From NCBI RefSeq assembly GCF_023898315.1, contig NC_064614.1, forward strand, positions 68,150,501 to 68,214,500: a DNA stretch of 64,000 nt. Direction: 5' to 3'. Below the pieces are notes generated by a model. That model saw only the letters and a list, made by a program, of their open reading frames with translations. It was not told the origin of the DNA and made no database searches. Every line of letters begins with the position of its first letter. Positions within the stretch are counted from its first letter, which is position 1. Origin of the DNA: Schistocerca nitens (Eukaryota > Arthropoda > Insecta > Orthoptera > Acrididae). Below are positions 23,180-34,632 of this stretch, piece after piece. Both the position numbers and the translations under genes were made by a program.

Positions 23180-23320
23180 CTACGTTTGTAGCACCGAAGC
23201 TGCGGGTGTGACGTCGTCCTGGCCAGGCGGTGGATACGAATTACGATCGTTCCCTATGTCTTGTTCATCGCCTCGGCTATGGTGTTCGACTTCTGTGGAC
23301 AGCCGCTTCTTATTTCACTT
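23180..23320 (-). pseudogene. LINE A ORF1, C-terminal piece left of the G1 insertion
   Basis: The minus strand from the insertion point reads KKRLSTEVEHHSRGDEQD and then a proline-rich stretch with QDDVTPAASVLQT before TAG near 23180. It continues the frame that reaches the other side of the insertion at 34629 (...GAPSRKQRSKK), which shows that the two halves were once joined. Confidence 0.65.
23317..23320 (+). repeat. Target site duplication ACTT, left
   Basis: ACTT directly precedes the 5' LTR and is repeated at 34629-34632 after the 3' LTR. Confidence 0.85.
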
Positions 23321-23892
23321 TGTAAGTAGGCTATTTATGTTTTCTTATTGGCAACGTTACGTAGCGCTCTGTATGAAAATCACTGGCTGTGCTGTGTGCA
23401 GTCTGTGGCTAGTTTGCATTGTTGTCTGCCATTGTAGTGTTGGGCAGCAGGATGTGAACAGCGCGTAGCGTTGCGCAGTTGGAGGTGAGCCGCCAGCAGT
23501 GGTGGATGTGGGGAGAGAAATGGCGGAGTTTTGATATTTGTAAGAATGGATGTTATGAACTCTTACATATATTATGACTTTTGATGACTATCAAGGTAAA
23601 TACATTGTTGTTCTCTATCAAAATCTTTCATTTGCTAACTATGCCTATCAGTAGTTAGTGCCTTCAGTAGTTTGAATCTTTTATTTAGCTGGCAGTAGTG
23701 GCGCTCACTGTATTGCAGTAGTTCGAGTAACGTACATTTTTGGTGAGGTAAGTGATTTATGAAAGGTATAGGTTAATGTTAGTCAAGGCCATTCTTTTGT
23801 AGGAATTTTTGAAAGTCAGATTGCGTTGCGCTAAAAATATTGTGTGTCAGTTTAAGCACAGTCATGTACAATTGTTCTAAGGGGAAGTTTCA
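23321..23892 (+). repeat. 5' LTR of complete G1 element (572 bp)
   Basis: It starts 'tgtaagtaggc' and ends 'gtttca'. It aligns end to end with 34057-34628 with scattered substitutions and small indels. It should carry the promoter and poly(A) signals of the element. Confidence 0.93.
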
Positions 23893-23894
23893 TA

Positions 23895-23937
23895 TGTCGA
23901 CCCTTAGCCGAGGATACCTCACTGGAATCTTCTGATT
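23895..23937 (+). other. Leader with candidate primer-binding sequences
   Basis: Just after the LTR lies 'tgtcgacccttagccgagg', which resembles the 'tggcgaccgctgcttcgg' at the same place in G2 but lacks the TGG start. Thirty bases further on, 'tggaatcttctgatt' (23923-23937) is identical in G1 and G2. Either could be the tRNA primer site. The first fits the usual distance from the LTR. Confidence 0.45.
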
Positions 23938-24191
23938 TTTTTCTTGTAGTTTGTGTAATTAATGTAGCTATTGTTTATTGCTAGCGTGTAATTATAGAAA
24001 GAATTTCCTTTGTAGTTGCAGTCTTTCATTGTTGTACAGTAAAGCAACGTGGCACGCATGTAGATTTGCACCAAGTATTTCGCAAATGCAATTAACTAGA
24101 TATTATTTTCAGTGCTATGTTAATGTGTTCTCTCATATTTGCTCTTCACATTGTGTTTTCCTGTGTTGTCGTGTGAAATATTGTGACAATA

Positions 24192-26565
24192 ATGGCGTGT
24201 GGAAAACGTAATACTAGGCTCCAAAGTAAACTGAGAAATGACAGTGAAGACGAAAGCAGTGTGTTAGCGCGACCATGTAATGAATTAAATAATATTCAAA
24301 GTAGTAATTTGGTAACTGTGCATAGGGAAATGGAGTGGGCGTCAAATAGTGGTGTAGGCAGTGAAACAGTTAGTGAACAGGGAAGCATTATCGATCGATC
24401 GGTCGGCAACAGCTCGCCTCAGGAATCGGGAATGTCAGAACTCAATATTGCAAATACTGTAGACTCAGGTTTTGGGTTCTCACAGTTTTCTCAAATGAGT
24501 CAAGACACATTTTCCGCTTGTGAAAATGTGAATGTTGCCGGTGCAAATTCACTGCCTAAAAGCACTGAGGAACATGTTTCAGACACCAGTGCATTGTTAT
24601 TACAATTAATGCAACAAATGGGACAAAAACTTCAAAAGTTATACACAATGGAACAACACCAGAGACAAGCACAGCAACAGTTAGACACAATGGAACAAAA
24701 TCTTCAAAAGTTAGACACAATGGAACAACACCAGAGACAAACACAGCAACAGTTAGACGCAATGGAACAAAATCTTCACACCACGCTTGAACAAACACGT
24801 GAAGATTTAACTACTGAGTTACATAAAATCGAATCGAAATGTCAAAAAGTCTGTAATGACGTAAAAACACAAATTTGTGAGCATTTTCAACCTATTTTTT
24901 TGCGGCATGAAAATGCATTACAGAATCACGAAGCAGCCATAAAAGAACTGCAAACCATTGTTCATGAAAATCATGAGACCTTGTCGGCTATAATTGAATC
25001 AGTTACATCTACCGATTCGGTTACGCAACTTGCAAAAACTCAAGAAAACTTAAAGGACACAGTAGATTCGATTTCAACACAAATGGAGACTCTGAAACTT
25101 GGTTCAGAAAAACACACTGAGGAAATAAGTTCACTATCGGAGAAAGTAGCCGAACTTTCGGATCAGTTCACTAACTTATCTACGAAGGTAGATGATAATC
25201 TGAACGACACAAAACCGGTAGTCTTTAATGACACAGAAGAGTGCGAACAAATTAGGAAATTCAAACAAAATCAGAATCAAATTAATACGTAACACCAAAG
25301 AGAAATCCGGGAAGAACAAGATCAGCTGACACAGGTAATACAAGAATTACATATTTCAGAGGCCAATCGCGCTCCAATACGGGAAGAGGGACTTAGAAAT
25401 TCGGAACAGCCACAAAATAATAACACAGGGCACTTCGTAAATTATGAAAGAAATTGGCAAGGCACACCGAATTTTGAGATGGAACCGCCGACACGACGTA
25501 ACAATGACCGACATGAGACTCGCCGACATGATGATTTTGACTATAAGCTGTTCATTACTACACGTAAATTCAAAACGTTTAAGAATTCTGCCAACGACAT
25601 TCATCCACAAGCGTGGCTCCATCAATTCTCTCATTATTTTTCTCCCAACTGGTCATTGGAGCACAGGTTAGAATTTATGTGTGGCTACTTGGAGAATGAA
25701 CCAGCTGTAAGAATGCGATCGGTCATTCACGATTGTCACAGTGAAGGAGATTTTCATCATGCCTTCCTCTCAGCATATTGGTCTCAAGCTACATAAGACC
25801 GAGTAAAACATAGCATTATAATGATGAAACATTTCAAACAATCTGAATTTTCAAGTCTTGTGAAATATTTTGAAGACATGTTGCACAAGAATCAGTACCT
25901 GTAAAACCCATACAGCCCTTCAGAACTCATCCGCATTTGCTTAATCAAATTACCTGAACATTTACGACATATTATTTTGGCAGGACGTTGCAAAGACGAC
26001 ATTGAAGCTTTTCAGGGACTCACAAGAATTAGAAATTGACACTGACAATCGCGGAACGCGAAAACAGGAACACAACAATTACAGGTCACATCCGTCGCAA
26101 TTCCGCGATGAAAGGAATAATAACTGGACGCGACAAGGCTATTCTCACAACACAAATCGTGACCAAAACAGACACCACCCGTATGACAACCGTTGGCAGA
26201 GTAGTAATAATTACAGGGAAAGATCACCTCTCCGCAGTAATGACTATCACGGAGACAATCAGAGAAACAGACAATATAGGAACCAAAATAAATATTATCA
26301 GGGGAGACAGAATAACTTTAGATGCAATGGTCCAGTGCGCAGTTACGATTCAGGGAGAAATTCTCCACCACGTGACCGACAAGAAAGAAACTATGGAATC
26401 CACCGACATGACGACACACAATATGATCGTAACGACAGACCTGAATTGCATCAGAACTGGCGGGATTCAAACAGAGCAGGGCCCTCTCGACGAGGTGAAT
26501 TTGTAGAAGTTAGGTCTCCAAATCCCAATAACGACGCGCGCCAACAAAGAGACAATAGGCAATGA
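24192..26565 (+). pseudogene. gag: G1 Gag, broken by three nonsense codons and one frameshift
   Basis: Gag would form the cytoplasmic virus-like particle that packages the element RNA. ATG at 24192 (MACGKRNTRLQSKLRND) gives an acidic N-terminus. A long coiled coil follows with glutamine-rich repeats (TMEQHQRQ...QQLDTMEQN, about 24647-24780), then the capsid-like region FDYKLFITTRKFKTF to about 25990, and an Asn/Arg/Tyr-rich C-terminus without CCHC zinc knuckles. TAA codons interrupt at 25290, 25794 and 25902, and a one-base shift lies near 26010-26030. The final frame ends at TGA 26563-26565. G2 Gag (48616-51018) is a full-length relative and shows where the breaks are. Confidence 0.88.
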
Positions 26566-26568
26566 CTC
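26563..26568 (+). promoter_or_regulatory. Putative gag-pol readthrough stop (CAA TGA CTC)
   Basis: The gag frame stops at this TGA, and the frame after it stays open without another stop into the pol start. The ATG at 26641 is in the same frame (78 bases on). G2 has the same arrangement with TGA CTA. See the finding on readthrough. Confidence 0.5.
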
Positions 26569-29500
26569 ATACCGCTGGCAGCCACAAAACGTACGTATGA
26601 AACTGACGACGCAGCTGCCGTAGCTAGTAATTACGTAAAAATGGAAGACATTAGGGACATCTTACTCCAGGAACACGAAGTAAAACATAACAACATTGCA
26701 TATCCTGTGATTCACATTACAGTATATGACGTAAAATTTACTGCAGTACTTGACTCTGGCAGTCCCATTTCAGTAATTAGTGAAACAGCCTTTAGCAAAT
26801 GCAACAAATCGAACAATTGCCCCACACTTCCGTTACGTAAGATTAAATTACAAGGTGCAATCGTTGGAAAAAGTGTAGATGTACGCCAACAAACCAACTT
26901 AGAATTCTTTTGTCAAAGCCACAGCTTCTCTATGAACTTTCTTATTGTTCCATTATTGTCGACGGAAATTATACTGGGAGTAGACTTTTTGAGTGAATAC
27001 AAAGCAATCTTAAACTTTCACGATGCTGAAATAAGTTTAGAGAAGGAAGGTACGTCAATAGCTTTGAAATTTGAAGATTGGCTCTCAAACCATGACGAGG
27101 AAATTAATCGGCTTCACCTTCTGTTAGACAACAGTTCGGAATTTTCTATGGAACTAGACACTAACAATCACTCTGCAAGTACTGGCAGGGATGATATCGA
27201 CAACACATTTGATACTAATGAGTTAATTCAGAATAAAATTCAAACAATTGAGAATTGTAATGAGACTGATAGGCAGGACCTTTTTGAGATTTTACAAGCA
27301 CAGTCCACAGTTTTTACTCACAAAACAGGAACAATCAAGGGATTTCAATACCAATTTCGTGTTCGTGAGCATACTAAATTTTGTGTTAGACCATACGTAA
27401 TTCCAGCACATTATTGGGACCGTGTTAGAACAGAAATACAATCTATGCTTGACGAGGGCATTATTGAGCCTGCAGTAAGCTCATACAACAATCCATTACG
27501 TGTTGTTGAGAAAAAAAATGGATCGATCAGGCTTGTCTTAGATTCGAGACAAATCAATACTATCATTATTCCTGAAACAGACAGGCCGCAAACGTTGGAA
27601 GAACTTCTTCAAAATTTTAATGGTGTAAAAGTGTGGTCTTCCATTGATCTCAGATCCAGTTTTTATCAGATCGAACTTCATCCAGAATGTAGAAAATACA
27701 CAGCTTTCCTTTGTTTCGGCGTTTGTTATCATTTTCGGAAGCTTCCTTTTGGTTTGAACATTTCTTCGGCAGCATTCATTCGCGGGCTGAATTCCATATT
27801 ACCTGAGTTCTTAAAACGTCACATCTCCTTATATGTGGACGATATTCTAATAGCAGAAGCTTCGTTTGAACAACATATTCGCATCCTCAACAGTTTGTTA
27901 CGTATTTTTGCAGGATCTGGAATTACAGTTAACTTGGAAAAGTCTGAATTCGGTAGGTCAAAGATGAGGTTTTTGGGACATATTATTTCTTCTGAAGGCA
28001 TTCAGCCGGATCCTGATAAGTTAGAAGCAATGAGAGCCATTCCAGTTCCATCCACAAAAAAACAAGTCCGCAGTTTTCTAGGTCTCGTAAATTTTTACCG
28101 TCGTTTTCTGCAAAACTGTTCCCTCACTGGAAAAAATACTATTTGGAACTGGGACGAACAATCACAGTTGGAATTCAATTCTTTGAAAGAAGCATTACTT
28201 AACGCGCCAATACTAGCTCATCCAGATCTGTCACAAGATTTCTGCCTTAGCACGGATTCTTCTAAAATCGGTCTTGGTGCCCATTTATTTCAAGGAGCCA
28301 CAGAAAATGACACTACCGTTCAGAAAACCATTGCTTTTGCTAGCCGAGTGCTAACAAAATCTGAAAAAAAATTATTCCGTTACTGAATTAGAAGCTTTAG
28401 CTATCGTTTGGGCATTTAACAAATTCTGTTTCTTTCTTTCTGGTAAGCACGTAAAAGTATACAGTGATCATCGTGCATTACAATTTCTTATGTCTTCAAA
28501 ATTAAATCATGACAGGTTAAAACGTTGGGCATTGTTTCTGCAAGAATTTCACTTCACAATAGTCTACATTCCCGGCAAGGAGAACATTGTTGCGGACGCC
28601 CTGTCACGCGCACCGGCTGGGCTTGAGAAAAGTAACACAGAAGGCAACCTCGAGAAAAATTTCAGTATTCTTTACATTCAGAAAGTCGCCTTTGAAAACT
28701 TCATCACCACATCTTTAAAGGACATTGCTCATGAACAAGATAAAGATCCGATTTGGAAAGACATCAAGAGCAAATGGCATGAAAAGTCACACACACAGAT
28801 TCGGCATTATTATCTGGTTAGAAACAACATACTGTTCAAACGCTGCACTGTTGATGACAAGCTATGGGTTCTTTGCATTCCTGACGATTTTTGTTAATAA
28901 GCTCATTTGGTACATTCATTTCAGCTACGCACATTTTGGTCCACGAAAATGTTATCATATTCTTCGAACGACTTGTTATTTTAACAATATGGAAAAGAGA
29001 ATTCGAAAAGTCTTGTCTACTTGTAAACTTTGTCAAAAGGCGAAACCATCTACTGTCTCACATCGTGCTCCGTTGTTTCCTATTATTCCTTCTAAATTAA
29101 AAGAATTTGCTGCTATTGATCTCTTGGGACCGCTTGTCAGAACATCTAATGGATTTTCGTACGTTCTAGTCGCTGTTGAACTTACTTCAAAATTTGTTTC
29201 TTTCACTCCGTTACGTAAAGCCACTGGACGGTCTGTATCCAACGCCTTTGTTAAAAATTTCTTACGTGAAGTTGGACATGTTAGTAAAGTCATTTCAGAT
29301 AACGGGTCGCAATGCAGATCTGCTGTTTGGTCACGCATGCTTTGGAATCATAAAATAAAACCTGTTTTTATTTCATTGTACTCACCACATTGTAACCCCT
29401 CTGAACGGATTATGAAAGAAATCTATAAGCTTTGCAGACTTTACTGTCACAGAAAGCATCAGCATTGGGACAGATATTTACACTTATTTCAAAACGTGCT

Positions 29501-29915
29501 GAATGAAATGCCTCATGACTGCACTGCTTTACCACCTACTCTTGTACTGAAGAATGAAGAACCACCGAACAGAATCGGAGAGCTTGTACCTTTCCCGAAT
29601 ACACGTAAACTTCGACACAAAGACATAATTTACTTGGCTCTTAAAAATATAAAATCTGCAGCAGACAAAAGGAGCAAACTACACGGTAAAGCAAATGCAA
29701 AGAAATTATATATTGGTCAGAAAATTCTCATTAAGGCTCATTCATTGTCACATAAGAAGAAACACTTGAGTCACAAATTCTTTCTAGTTTACAATGGACC
29801 TTACAGAATCCGACGTATACCACATGATAATTGCGTTGAAGTTGAAACTCTGCGTACTAGGAAGAGTAAAGGTTTACACCACATTTCACATGTAAAACCA
29901 TTTATTGAAAGATAA
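26566..29915 (+). pseudogene. pol: G1 Pol: protease, reverse transcriptase, RNase H, integrase (two frameshifts)
   Basis: Pol matures into the enzymes that copy the element RNA and insert the DNA. Visible parts in order: protease with LDSGSPISVIS (active-site DSG, about 26751); reverse transcriptase with LVLDSRQINTIIIP, 'SSIDLRSSFYQIEL' and YVDDILIA (27832-27855); RNase H with LSTDSSKIGLGAHLF, 'TELEALAIVW' and SDHRAL; integrase with an HHCC zinc site (HFSYAH, CKLC) and a DDE core (AAIDLLGP, ISDNGSQ, SERIMKE). Frameshifts lie in an A-run at 28363-28370 and near 28888-28893. The catalytic residues are otherwise preserved. The product ends HHISHVKPFIER at 29915. It is defective unless suppressed. 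Confidence 0.93.
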
Positions 29916-32900
29916 TCTGCTTTTTAACTTTGTCTTTGCCATAAAACTCTTCACTTCACATTTCTAGTATGCATTGTCAGACTTAGAAACTGTTACCATG
30001 CAACAATGTTTGAAGTTAAATATCCAATCAAGAACCAAGAGAACTTATTTAAACAGAAATTACGAATGCATTGTTATAGTGAACAGACGTCACAGTGTTA
30101 TTGTGTGTGTACATTCTTGCTTGTTAGTTGCACAATTACGTAACGAGTATAAGGCTTACATACTTAGAACATTTACCAGTAAAGCTAATGAGATTTTAAT
30201 GCAACATTTTGGTTTACTTGGAAATGCATTCTAGATTTAAAGTACTTTCTGTGAGATACCAGATGAGACAGTGGTTAGTTTATGTGACAGCTACACGATT
30301 TTATCACGACGCTACTAATGAGTGACAATATACAATGTTGCTTTTGCAGTGTTTCTGTTTTATTTCTGCACAGTTTTTCTGTATTATTCTGGAAAGTAAA
30401 ACATGTTTCAGTAGTAACTTTTGTGGTATAGATACAATGAGACAGCCTTTTCCATAGCACAACAATACGTTACAGCACAGTACTCTCTTCATCACGGCAA
30501 CAAGCGTAATAACTAAGATATCTATACGCAAAGCATTTCACTTTTGTTTATCATGAGGTAAGTACATTGACTTCTGCAGAACTTAGCTTTCGGAGGACGA
30601 TAACTACGACACTTCCACAGAGATTATGTTGCAAAAAGACTCACATTTAGCGCTACAGGACACGTATTTGAGTGATTAGTTTTGCATTTAAATCATTTAT
30701 TTTTAAAGATATTTCATGTACAATGATACAAAGGTTTTCCATGATACATTTCATTCCACTGCTGTAATCTAAACACCTGAGGGTATAATTACATTAATCC
30801 TCAGGGGGGTACACGCTTACTTTGTGTACCATGTGTGTGGCAAACTCAAGGAGCCATAGCTAATATGGTATTTGCTTATACAACTTTACACTTCGGTACC
30901 TTATTTCTCTAACACATAAATTACACAGCTATCTGATCATTTAACTGAGAGACAAACATTTTTTTTACTACATCAGTGACGCATGTTTACGCAATTACAC
31001 AGTTGGGTAACTTCACATTTATGAAATTGTATTTTGTATGTACTTTGTGAACTTTTCATATTTTTTCAGAATCATTGTGATACTATGAGAGCTTTGAATA
31101 ATGTATTTGGTATGGGTCATGATATTTAAAGTACGTTTGAGGTGGATGACACTATTTAAATGAGTGGAGATTTTTTTAGGTTTTGAAGTTATTGCAGAAA
31201 GCTACGACGTTTTTGAGATTTGACTGAGGTGTTATGATGTTATTTTTACGACGACGATGTGTATTATGCTGCTGAGGTATGTTTATGGTCAATAAGCTGA
31301 TGCTATATGAGGAATTTGATTATGCTACATATCTGTTATGATGAAATATTGGTGTCGACGAATAAGGTAAGGAATAATGAGTAGTGTTTAGGGACTCTGA
31401 TTTGTGAAAAACGTTGTTGGAAACCAAGAATCGTACTTTAAGAGTTATGAAATGTATGTAAATGCGTGAATGTATCACAATGCCGGTGAAAATCTTTTGG
31501 ACACTGTTATATTCATAAGATTTTGTATCTACACATTTGCAACGCAAATTCTCGACCCGTGAAATTTTTTATATGAGACTGTCACTGTAGCGGAAACTTC
31601 TGTCGTAAATATCTCCGTAAGAAAGTTAAGTGACCACCTGCACATAATGTGTTGTGGGCACTCAGCTGTGTCAGACGCCTGGAAAAAGAGCCATTAGTGT
31701 GTGCCATTTCAGAGGCACAGGTAGAAAAAAAAGGGGAGGCCATTATCCTCGTTATTGACATTCCTTTGTAGAAAGCATCGCAAATACAACACGCTCAAAC
31801 TTGATAACATATGATTATACTGTGGAGCTCTTGATTTATGATATTGACTAAAATGCCTAATGAAACGATGAGAAACATTTCACGGCTATTGTCTTTCTAG
31901 TTGAAAGTTTGCTCATTTTGTTTAATATCTAGTTTCTAACTGCACTGCAGCATTGGTTAAAATAAAATTTTATGGATGTACTAATATAGATATTTTATGC
32001 CTACAGATCGAGTAAATAATAATTTTTTTCAAAAAAATGAGGGAGCACAAAAAGACATTTACCTTCACAGGAACTGCATTCATAATTTTCTTTTCAAGTA
32101 CTTGGTAATTTATTTTGTAGAATAAGTTGTGGTGCACCACTTTAATGACATAGATATTAAGATGTGAATAGACATTTCCCTTATCTGCATTGTTGTCCTT
32201 ACTGTAATATTTTCCTGCTTGAGCTTTGTCATCTTTAGATATAAGTTATTGCATTTGCTGCTGCTGTTTGCCAGGCATAATGTTACTGAATTTGACTTTG
32301 TATTACGCTGTTAAGCCAGTTTTACTACGGATTTATTTTTCTTGTTTGCTGCGCACTGCCTTATATTAGTTGTAATATTGCATTTGCTTTGCTAATTTAT
32401 GCTGCTTGCTTTGTCTTTTGTATTTTTTATCATTGCTGTTTGTGTTAATTGTTTTGTGCTGCTGCATTGCCTCGTCCCTTCGTTTAGCATCTGAGCTCAG
32501 TAGATTTAAGTAAGCTTAAGATGGGGTAGGCCATATAAGAGAACAAGTTGTGATGAATTGGAAGAAATACATTGAGAAGCTATAAGAAAATGATTTGGCC
32601 AAAACAGTATTTTGAAAGAGGATATGAACCAAAAAAAGTACGGTTTAGGGACAACAGGTTTAGGTAGGATTTCTTGGAAATAAATGATGAAGTAAGATAA
32701 TGGAAAATAAATAATGAGGTAAGAAATATGTGAACATATATATACAGAAAGCATGCTTGAATAGGATTTTTTTGGTGGAAACAAATGTGGAAATAAGACG
32801 AAAGATCTATGGAATGAAGTTTTGGGTTGGACTGCAGTACCAAATGTTACACTGTAAACAAACCCTGTCCTTTCCTTTTGTGTTATCCCACTATGTGTTT

Positions 32901-33574
32901 GTGTACCCTTGTGTATTTGTTTTCTTCCTGTCTCTGTGTAGTTTCATAGAATTTTTTCTTCTTCTAATAGTAAGCTACATTTACTATGATGAGGAATACT
33001 GATATCCTCAAATATAATTGGCATTAATAATATGTTATTTACCTTGTAAATATGCTTAGACATTATTTATTCTGTTTTGTTTTAATGCTTATGTGTAAAG
33101 TTGATGTTTCAAAAGTTATTCTGATCTTTTATGTATTTACTTATCTCATAATTCCTGTAACACTGATGTATACGTTTATTTCTATTATTTTGTAAAGCCT
33201 GTATTACTACAAATGTTATCTGTATTATTATGTTTTTAATGATGTATTTTGTACCTTTGTAATTGTATTCTTATGTTATAAAATTGTAATTGACACCAGT
33301 TCATCAAATTAAGTAACTTGTAAGTTCCATTTCACTGCACACGTTTCTGTTGGTCATACTATATGGACAATATGTGAGAAGTAGGGACTGTTAGTGTTTG
33401 CACGTGTGTTAAGAATTCAGCACGGGACTGGATAACAGCATTGCTGGTTTTAAGGACAATTCCAAAAACTTTGTGAGTGCACAGGTGGTGGTTTATGGAC
33501 TTGCTATATTGTCCGCAAGACTCTTCGATGGTGATTGTGCACTTGCACAGTAGCAACAGATGGCTGCTGGCCGT

Positions 33575-33690
33575 CTCTACAAGGACTACAGTGGGTCTGC
33601 ACGTTTGATGGCCCACCAATAACGTAATCTGTACCAGGACTACAGTGGGTCTACTCTGTGATGACCTACCTACCAGTATTCTTCAAAACT
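33575..33690 (+). repeat. 54-bp minisatellite, two units, in G1 3' region
   Basis: 'aggactacagtgggtct' recurs at 33582 and 33636. The other G1 copy has three units at 2341, 2395 and 2450. Confidence 0.8.
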
Positions 33691-34039
33691 TCGACTGACT
33701 CTGTTGTGGGTTTGCTCTGTTCTGGCCCATTACCTGTCTGCATGTCAAGAGTCAGCACTGTCTTTCCGTTGGAGGGACAACACTACTTCTTCAAGACTGC
33801 ATGGAAATCCACTACTTCCGTGTGCATTTTCTTTTACTGCTCAGACTTTGAGAAAAACACTGCAATTTTACTGTGATGAATGAGCAGGACTGTCTTTATG
33901 GACTGTGAGAAAATTGTAGCATTTGACCAACATTGTATCAATAAGTGTGTGCATTTGATATCTTTGTTATTGTAATTATGAAAAATTTTATCAAATCATT
34001 ATTGGCCATGGCACAAAACAATTTGTAAAATTTTTTTTT

Positions 34040-34056
34040 GGGGAGCATGGGGGCTA
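34040..34056 (+). other. Polypurine tract of complete G1
   Basis: 'ggggagcatgggggcta' follows a T run and directly precedes the 3' LTR. It is the expected primer site for plus-strand synthesis. Confidence 0.75.
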
Positions 34057-34628
34057 TGTAAGTAGGCTGTTTATGTTTTCTTATTGGCAACGTTACGTAG
34101 GGCTCTGTATGAAAATCACTGGCTGTGCTGTGTGCAGTCTGTGGCTAGTTTGCATTGTTGTCTGCCATTGTAGTGTTGGGCAGCTGGATGTGAACAGCGC
34201 GTAGCGTTGCGCAGCTGGAGGTGAGCCGCCAGCAGTGGTGGATGTGGGGAGAGAAATGGCGGAGTTTTGATATTTGTAAGAATGGATGTTATGAACTCTT
34301 ACATATATTATGACTTTTGATGACTATTAAGGTAAATAATCGTTTGTTCTCTATCAAAATCTTTCATTTGCTAACGATGCCTATCAGTAGTTAGTGCCTT
34401 CAGTAGTTTGAATCTTTTATTTAGCTGGCAGTAGTGGCGCTCGCTGTACTGCAGTAGTTCGAGTAACGAAGATTTTTGGTGGGGTAAGTGATTTGTGAAA
34501 GGTATAGGTTAATGTTAGTCAGGGCCATTCTTTAGTAGGAATTTTTGAAAGTCAGATTGCGTTGCGCTAAAAATTTTGTGTGTCAGTTTAAGCACAGTTA
34601 TGTATAATTGTTCAAAGGGGACGTTTCA
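34057..34628 (+). repeat. 3' LTR of complete G1 element (572 bp)
   Basis: It has the same length and ends as the 5' LTR at 23321. The scattered differences show that the insertion is not brand new. Confidence 0.93.
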
Positions 34629-34632
34629 ACTT
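34629..34632 (+). repeat. Target site duplication ACTT, right
   Basis: It is the partner of 23317-23320. Four-base duplications are typical of many insect gypsy-group integrases. Confidence 0.85.

Larger units (their letters stand above)
21566..23320 (-). mobile_element. LINE A, 3' portion (left of the G1 insertion)
   Basis: Together with 34629-35720 this forms one minus-strand non-LTR retrotransposon, split by the G1 element inserted at 23321. From right to left it contains the ORF1 end, an endonuclease start and reverse-transcriptase fingers, and then breaks at 21566. The 3' half of the reverse transcriptase and the 3' UTR are missing. Confidence 0.8.
29916..34056 (+). other. Long 3' region of G1 (4.1 kb), apparently non-coding
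   Basis: This region lies between the integrase stop and the 3' LTR. Its sequence is T-rich, then A-rich, then T-rich, with no ORF above about 90 codons that reads like a protein. 31085-34056 is shared with the G1 copy at 1-2869, where the small ORFs are not conserved. No envelope-like signal peptide, glycosylated ectodomain or transmembrane anchor was recognised. Confidence 0.6.
23321..34628 (+). mobile_element. Complete Ty3/gypsy-type LTR retrotransposon, family G1 (11.3 kb)
   Basis: Two LTRs of equal length (572 bp), TG...CA ends and a 4-bp target duplication ACTT (23317-23320 and 34629-34632) define it exactly. The order is LTR, leader, gag, pol (protease, reverse transcriptase, RNase H, integrase), a long 3' region of about 4.1 kb, a minisatellite, a polypurine tract and the LTR. 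The integrase-last order is that of Ty3/gypsy. The gag and pol frames contain nonsense codons and indels, so it is defective. It is inserted into ORF1 of LINE A. No env gene was recognised. Confidence 0.95.

Noticed and set aside
28363-28370. Programmed frameshift at the A-run in G1 pol
   Set aside because: G2 has the region in one frame without the extra base, so this is a simple insertion in a homopolymer.
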